Positions 35,467 through 42,500 of a stretch of DNA of 42,500 nucleotides are shown here, one piece after another. Source of the stretch: Halocaridina rubra (taxonomy: Eukaryota > Arthropoda > Malacostraca > Decapoda > Atyidae); contig JAXCGZ010015133.1 in the NCBI GenBank assembly GCA_037179515.1, positions 122,501 to 165,000 on the forward strand, given 5' to 3'. The notes beneath the pieces were generated by a model. That model had not been told where the DNA came from and made no database searches. It saw only the letters and a program-made list of their open reading frames with translations. Position 1 is the first letter of the stretch, and each line of letters begins with the position of its first letter. The translations under genes and the position numbers were made by a program.

Positions 35467-37938
35467 AGTGCTATAGTAGGTCATCATATAACGTCATTCC
35501 GAGTTACATCAGAGGCCAATTGATAATGAATATATGATTAATAAATTAGTTTTTTGACCTCCCTGGCTGGTGTGGTAAATTAAATCCGTGTGCCATGATT
35601 TTTTTTGAAATACATCTATCCACAGCTAGCAACACAGCTGTATTTGTATTTATCATGTTAAAGGCTTTATTTATTTGTTTATATATTTGGTTATAATGAA
35701 GGATTATATTAAATTAAAAAACAAACAGCCGTAAATACGATTTTATTCAAAATAGTTTGTTGAGCGTCGTGTAAGAATCCGGCGTCAAGTGGCATTAGCA
35801 AAGGAAGAACCACCGCTCACTTTATTCCCACCCTCCACATTGTGCCTAGTGTTCTCGTCTGCTCTCGTTGTGTTGCTCGTTACTGATATTACTATGCCTC
35901 CCAAGCGTGTTAGTGATAGTTCTGATGGCAATGCTACAAAGAAAAGCCATCACCATGGAAATTAAAACTGAAATAGTAAACCTTGCTGAAAAGGGAAAAT
36001 TTACGAACATTGGCTGCAATCTTCAATTAGCCTGTATGACCATGGCCATGATCATAAAGGACAAAGATCACATTTGTGACCACGTGAAAGGTTTGACTCT
36101 TATGATCCACTGTGATCAAGAGGCAGCGAAGTCGCCTTATGATTGAGATGGAGAGATTGCTAGTGCTTTGGCTTGAAGACCAAAATCGACGGCATATCCC
36201 AATAAGCCTTATTTTAATACAGAAAAAGGCTAAATATTATTCTTATATTTGAAAAGAGAAATGGGGGAAGGCAGTGCAGGTGAGGAGTGTTGCTAGTAGA
36301 GGGTAGTTTAATAATTTTATGGCTCTTGCAAATTTGCATAATATAGGACTGCAAGGGGAAGGTGCTAGTGGTGATGAGGAAGCAGCAGAAATGTGTGTCC
36401 CATTGCATTAGAAAAGATAATAAGGGAGGGGGGGTTACCGTGCCGAACAGGTATTCAACGTGGATGAGACTTGCTTATTCTGGTAAGCGTATAACTAGTC
36501 GTACGTACATCGCCAAGGAGCAGAGGACAGCACCAGGCCATAAAGTCAGCAAGGAGACACTGACTTTGCTTTTGGGGGCTAATGCAGCTGGAGACTGTAA
36601 GCTGAAGCCCTTGTTGATATATTTGTCAGTAAACCCAAGGGCACTCAAGGGTGTTTGACTAGCCAGTTATCTGGAAGTTAAACAAGAAGGCTTGGCTAAC
36701 CCTTCAAATATTTTAGGACTGGTTTAGCAACCAATTTATCCCAGCAGCGGAGAGGTACTGTACATCTAAGGGTCTGCTCTTTAAGGTGTTGCTGATCCTA
36801 AACAATGCCCCTTGTCACCCTGACCATTTGGATGACTTTCATCCTTATATAAAGGTGGTTTACCTTCCATCTAATATCACTTCCTTGATCCAGCCATTGG
36901 ATCAGGGGGTTATTGCCTCTTTCAAGGCCTGCTACCTCCGAAGAACAATTGCTATGGTTCTCAGGGCAACTGAGAAAGACAAGAACCTGACTCTCAAAGA
37001 CTTCTGGAAGTTGTACAATATTCTGTATGCTGTGAAGAATGTTGGAGATGCTTGGGAGAAAGTTATGCAAACGAACTTGAATTGGGTATGGAAAGAAGCA
37101 TGCCCCTATTTTATGAATGACTTCCGAGGCTTTGAGAACAGTTGAGGCTGTAACCAAGAACGTAGTTGTCATGATTAAGGAGCTCGAGTTGGAGGTGGAG
37201 GTTGATGATGTAAAAGAGCTCCTGGAATCTCGTGGCGAGGAGTTATCTACCGAAAATGTCATTCAGATGGAAAAGCAAATGCTTAAAGAGGAGGAAGAAC
37301 TACCAAACCCGAGCCAAAGTGATTCACAACCAAGGACTTTGAAGAATAGTATGCCTTGGCAAAGGAATTGTTGACAAAGCTTGAGGCTCAGGACCCCAAT
37401 GTTGCCAGGTACAATAAGGTTGAGAGAGGGATCACTGATGCCCTGAGGTGTTACAAGGAAATACATGAAGACAAGAAGAGGGCATCCTTCCAGACTTGCC
37501 TTGTCCACTTCTTCATGAAGGTAAGAGTCCCCAGCAACAGTTTCTGTACCCTCTACTTCAGGTGCCTCTTCCTCAATACTCTCCTGCCCCAGTACCTCCA
37601 TTAAGTTCTTTTGCCTTTCCAGACTCACTTGCCCCAGTCTCCTCAGCACCTGTCTCTCTGTTTTCCACCTCCCAATAAGCCAGTCTCTCCCTCCCTTGCA
37701 ATGCACTGTAATGTAGTGTAATTTTACTAATGATACATACTGAAGGTAAGCAATACTATTAAATTTAGTTTTTTTTATCATAGATTAAGAACACATTATT
37801 TTACAATATTTTAAATGATTTATTTGTAACATAGGTTGGGGCCCTAGGTTCGAATTTAGGTGTGTTCCAACTTACGTCGAACTCTGACTTAAGTCAGCTG
37901 TCAGGAATGGAACCCTGACGTCAAACCAAGACCCCCTG
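35467..37938 (+). mobile_element. Tigger/pogo element, TIGD1-like
   Basis: This element of about 2.5 kb has a right end that, read inward, is CAGGGGGTCTTGGTTTGACG (to 37938, followed by TA). The left end near 35467 has CAGTGC... and ATATAACGTCATTCC, a looser match. The interior encodes a broken Tigger transposase. The left ~280 bp recur at 29690-30015. Confidence 0.75.
35894..37680 (+). pseudogene. Tigger transposase (TIGD1-like), inactive
   Basis: The start ATG (35894) gives MPPKR. A frameshift at about 35940 leads into the CENP-B-type helix-turn-helix (ITMEIKTEIVNLAEKG). Further pieces are MERLLVLWLEDQN (about 36148), a DDE core with VDET (Asp at 36463-36465), LILNNAPCHP, LDQGVIASF (Asp at 36900-36902) and an acidic C-terminal part (about 37150-37300, then LEAQDPN at about 37384). 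Active pogo/Tigger proteins have LLDNAPGHP at the second motif; here the catalytic Asp codon is AAC (Asn, 36801-36803). There are also at least six stops or frameshifts. The copy cannot be active. Confidence 0.85.
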
Positions 37939-37989
37939 TAGTTTTAACATTCAAACTTTGTAAAGTGCATGGATTATCTTTGACAGAAA

Positions 37990-38390
37990 ATCATAGTGAA
38001 GGAAGGAGAAAAGTCATGATTAATACTAAGGTACAAACATTTTTGCCATGTATCTTAACATCCCACGTATTTGACACGTGTGTAGTGTATCCTAAGCACG
38101 TAAAGAGTGAATGAAGGAAAAAATCTTCCTGAATATTGAAAAACAAAGCTTTTGACATTATATTTTTTTGCCAATGTACATAATTAACAGGATCCATTCA
38201 TCCAAGACACAAAATGAATATTAGAGGAAATGAAAAAATCTTGCTGAATATTGGAGGACAAACCTTTTGGCGATATTAATAACATTCTAAATCCTTAACA
38301 ATTATCCAAGATACACAATAATTTTCATAAATGGTGGATCTGAACAGAAATGAAGAACGAGTAATGTAATTTTTTATTTATAAAGGGCAG
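37990..38390 (+). repeat. Satellite-like ~115-bp repeat, continued
   Basis: Two clearer units contain GAAAAAATCTTGCTGAATATTGGA-like words (compared as AAAAAATCTT.CTGAATATTG), AAA.CTTTTG.C and ATCCAAGA.ACA.AAT. The same repeat flanks the left end of the TIGD1-like insertion. Confidence 0.55.
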
Positions 38391-38469
38391 ACCAATTTTA
38401 AGACTCCATTAGCCACACTACAAGGAAAAGAGCAATTTGGGTGCAAATTAATTCCATTGCCTAAAAGTA

Positions 38470-38760
38470 ATTATACTCCTCGAGTGGATGTGTTGTCACA
38501 TCATAATTTCGGAAGATAAATGTTAAAAGCTGTTGCATGTGTAGATAAAAATTACTATATATTCCTTAAGTATTATTTTACTGGGTAAATGTCTTCCACA
38601 GAACTGTTGATATTTCCAGCGTAAGTGTGATTACTATATATTAAGTATTATATTACTGGGTAAATGTCTTCCACTGAACTGTTGATATTTCCAGCGTAAG
38701 TGTGTTGTCAATCCCATATCTCACAAGACAAATATAGCTATTGAATGTGTAGCTAAAAAA
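38470..38760 (+). repeat. Tandem duplication (~78 bp) within a longer degenerate repeat
   Basis: TTACTGGGTAAATGTCTTCC, A(C/T)AGAACTGTTG or ACTGAACTGTTG, and TTTCCAGCGTAAGTGTG occur at about 38577-38632 and 38652-38706. GTGTTGTCA and TGTGTAG.TAAAAA flank both, suggesting a larger unit. Confidence 0.8.
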
Positions 38761-38825
38761 AATGCATCATCCTTTGTATTTTCAAGGAACACTGAATAAT
38801 ATAAATTCCCTCAACAAAACCATTG

Positions 38826-38935
38826 CTTGGGTGGGTGGGTGGGTGTGCGAGTGGGTGGTGGGTGGGTGTGTATGTAAGTATGCATGTATGTATGTGTATC
38901 CCCGAATGGGGACTAATCGTGGCACATTACAGGTT
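38826..38935 (+). repeat. (GGGT)n/(TATG)n simple repeat and SINE S1 fragment
   Basis: GGTGGGTGGGTGGGTG-type and GTATGTATG runs end at a short S1-like piece with the stem TCCCC/GGGGA (38899-38912) and CTAATCGTGGCACA. Confidence 0.65.
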
Positions 38936-39208
38936 GAAAAAAAAAAGAAAAGTTACATAAGATCCCTGACAAATATTTTGTTTTCTAAATGTCTCGTAAT
39001 GTCATGAGTGTGGTGTGTCAGATGATTCATGATGTTTAGTATGCATCATTTGGGTTATTTATTTATTCTGGGAGAAAATGCTTCAGCACCAGCTCATACG
39101 AGTACATGGTGTAATGGTTTGTACTTCTCACAATTTATACTTGGCTAGACATGCCTTCTCCGTCTCTTCTCTCCTTTCTCCTGCTCTGGCGAAAGCCTAA
39201 GCAATTAT

Positions 39209-42290
<3,082 letters not shown>

Positions 42291-42299
42291 TCTAGCACT

Positions 42300-42500
42300 G
42301 TGAAATGCTGCCACTAGAGAAGCAATCCAGGTCAGCTCACCACAAGTATCAAGCCTGGATCTGTAGATATGATTGGTATCGGGAAGGGTATATTAAGGCA
42401 TAAAATTTTAAGCTAAAAACAAACTCTTAGCCTGCAATGGACTAGCGAGAAACATTGACCCATATGAATATGGACAAAGCTATAGATAAAGAAAATAATG
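42300..42500 (+). mobile_element. SINE-like fragment, cut by the window end
   Basis: It contains GGGAAGGGTATATTAAGGCA, a diverged form of the S1 block GGAAGGGCATCCAGCC. It then has AGCCTGCAATGGACTAGCG and the stem CCATAT/ATATGG (42460-42473) followed by ACAAAGCT, as at 11168. No head is visible. Confidence 0.5.

Noticed and set aside
36798..37262. 154-codon - strand frame inside the TIGD1-like element
   Set aside because: It is antisense to the transposase remnant, which has clear family motifs on the + strand.

Overview
This is eukaryotic nuclear DNA, almost entirely non-coding and dominated by mobile elements and microsatellites. The mix suggests a large, repeat-rich arthropod genome, most likely a decapod crustacean. 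It holds long (AT)n and (CT)n tracts, CR1/jockey-type LINEs, several tRNA-derived SINE families, Tigger/pogo elements, TTAA-flanked MITEs and a short TTAGG run. This taxonomic call is inference from repeat style, not a species identification. There is no bacterial-type gene, operon or CRISPR array.

Layout. 0-7.2 kb: one nearly complete LINE (family A, + strand, ORF1 plus an ORF2 with endonuclease and reverse transcriptase), followed on the - strand by a head-to-tail array of three truncated family A copies. 7.3-10.4 kb: a decayed second LINE (family B, - strand). 10.4-13 kb: microsatellites, SINE pieces and unassigned DNA. 13.0 kb: a CpG-rich start and a likely first coding exon of a host gene (+). 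14.0-15.7 kb: four (AT)n tracts separated by an inverted tRNA-like repeat, a tRNA-derived SINE and a fold-back MITE. 16.5-17.9 kb: two phase-compatible candidate exons of an unidentified host gene (-). 18-21.5 kb: SINEs, a decayed LINE tail and a three-unit tandem array. 21.5-24.6 kb: a second family B LINE (+) interrupted by a solo-LTR-like insertion. 24.6-29.7 kb: mostly unassigned, with a broken protein-coding stretch at 26.1-27.7 kb and candidate exons.

29.7-42.5 kb: Tigger/pogo territory. It contains a terminal fragment, a non-autonomous element stuffed with tandem repeats (31.0-32.7 kb), a TIGD1-like copy (35.5-37.9 kb) whose second catalytic Asp has become Asn, and a third copy (40.1-42.2 kb) sitting inside an (AT)n tract. 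SINEs, a TTAA-flanked MITE and a ~115-bp satellite-like repeat fill the gaps.

How the parts relate. The LINEs could supply reverse transcriptase to the SINEs: one SINE-like repeat shares its 3' end with LINE B. Tigger transposase would be the source for the non-autonomous element with matching ends. The most unusual structure is a composite repeat made of tRNA-like units and (AT)n tracts in the fixed order S3-(AT)n-S2-(AT)n, present twice in opposite orientation (14.5-15.2 kb and 39.2-40.0 kb). I found no complete host gene; exon calls rest on open frame, splice-site quality and phase only.
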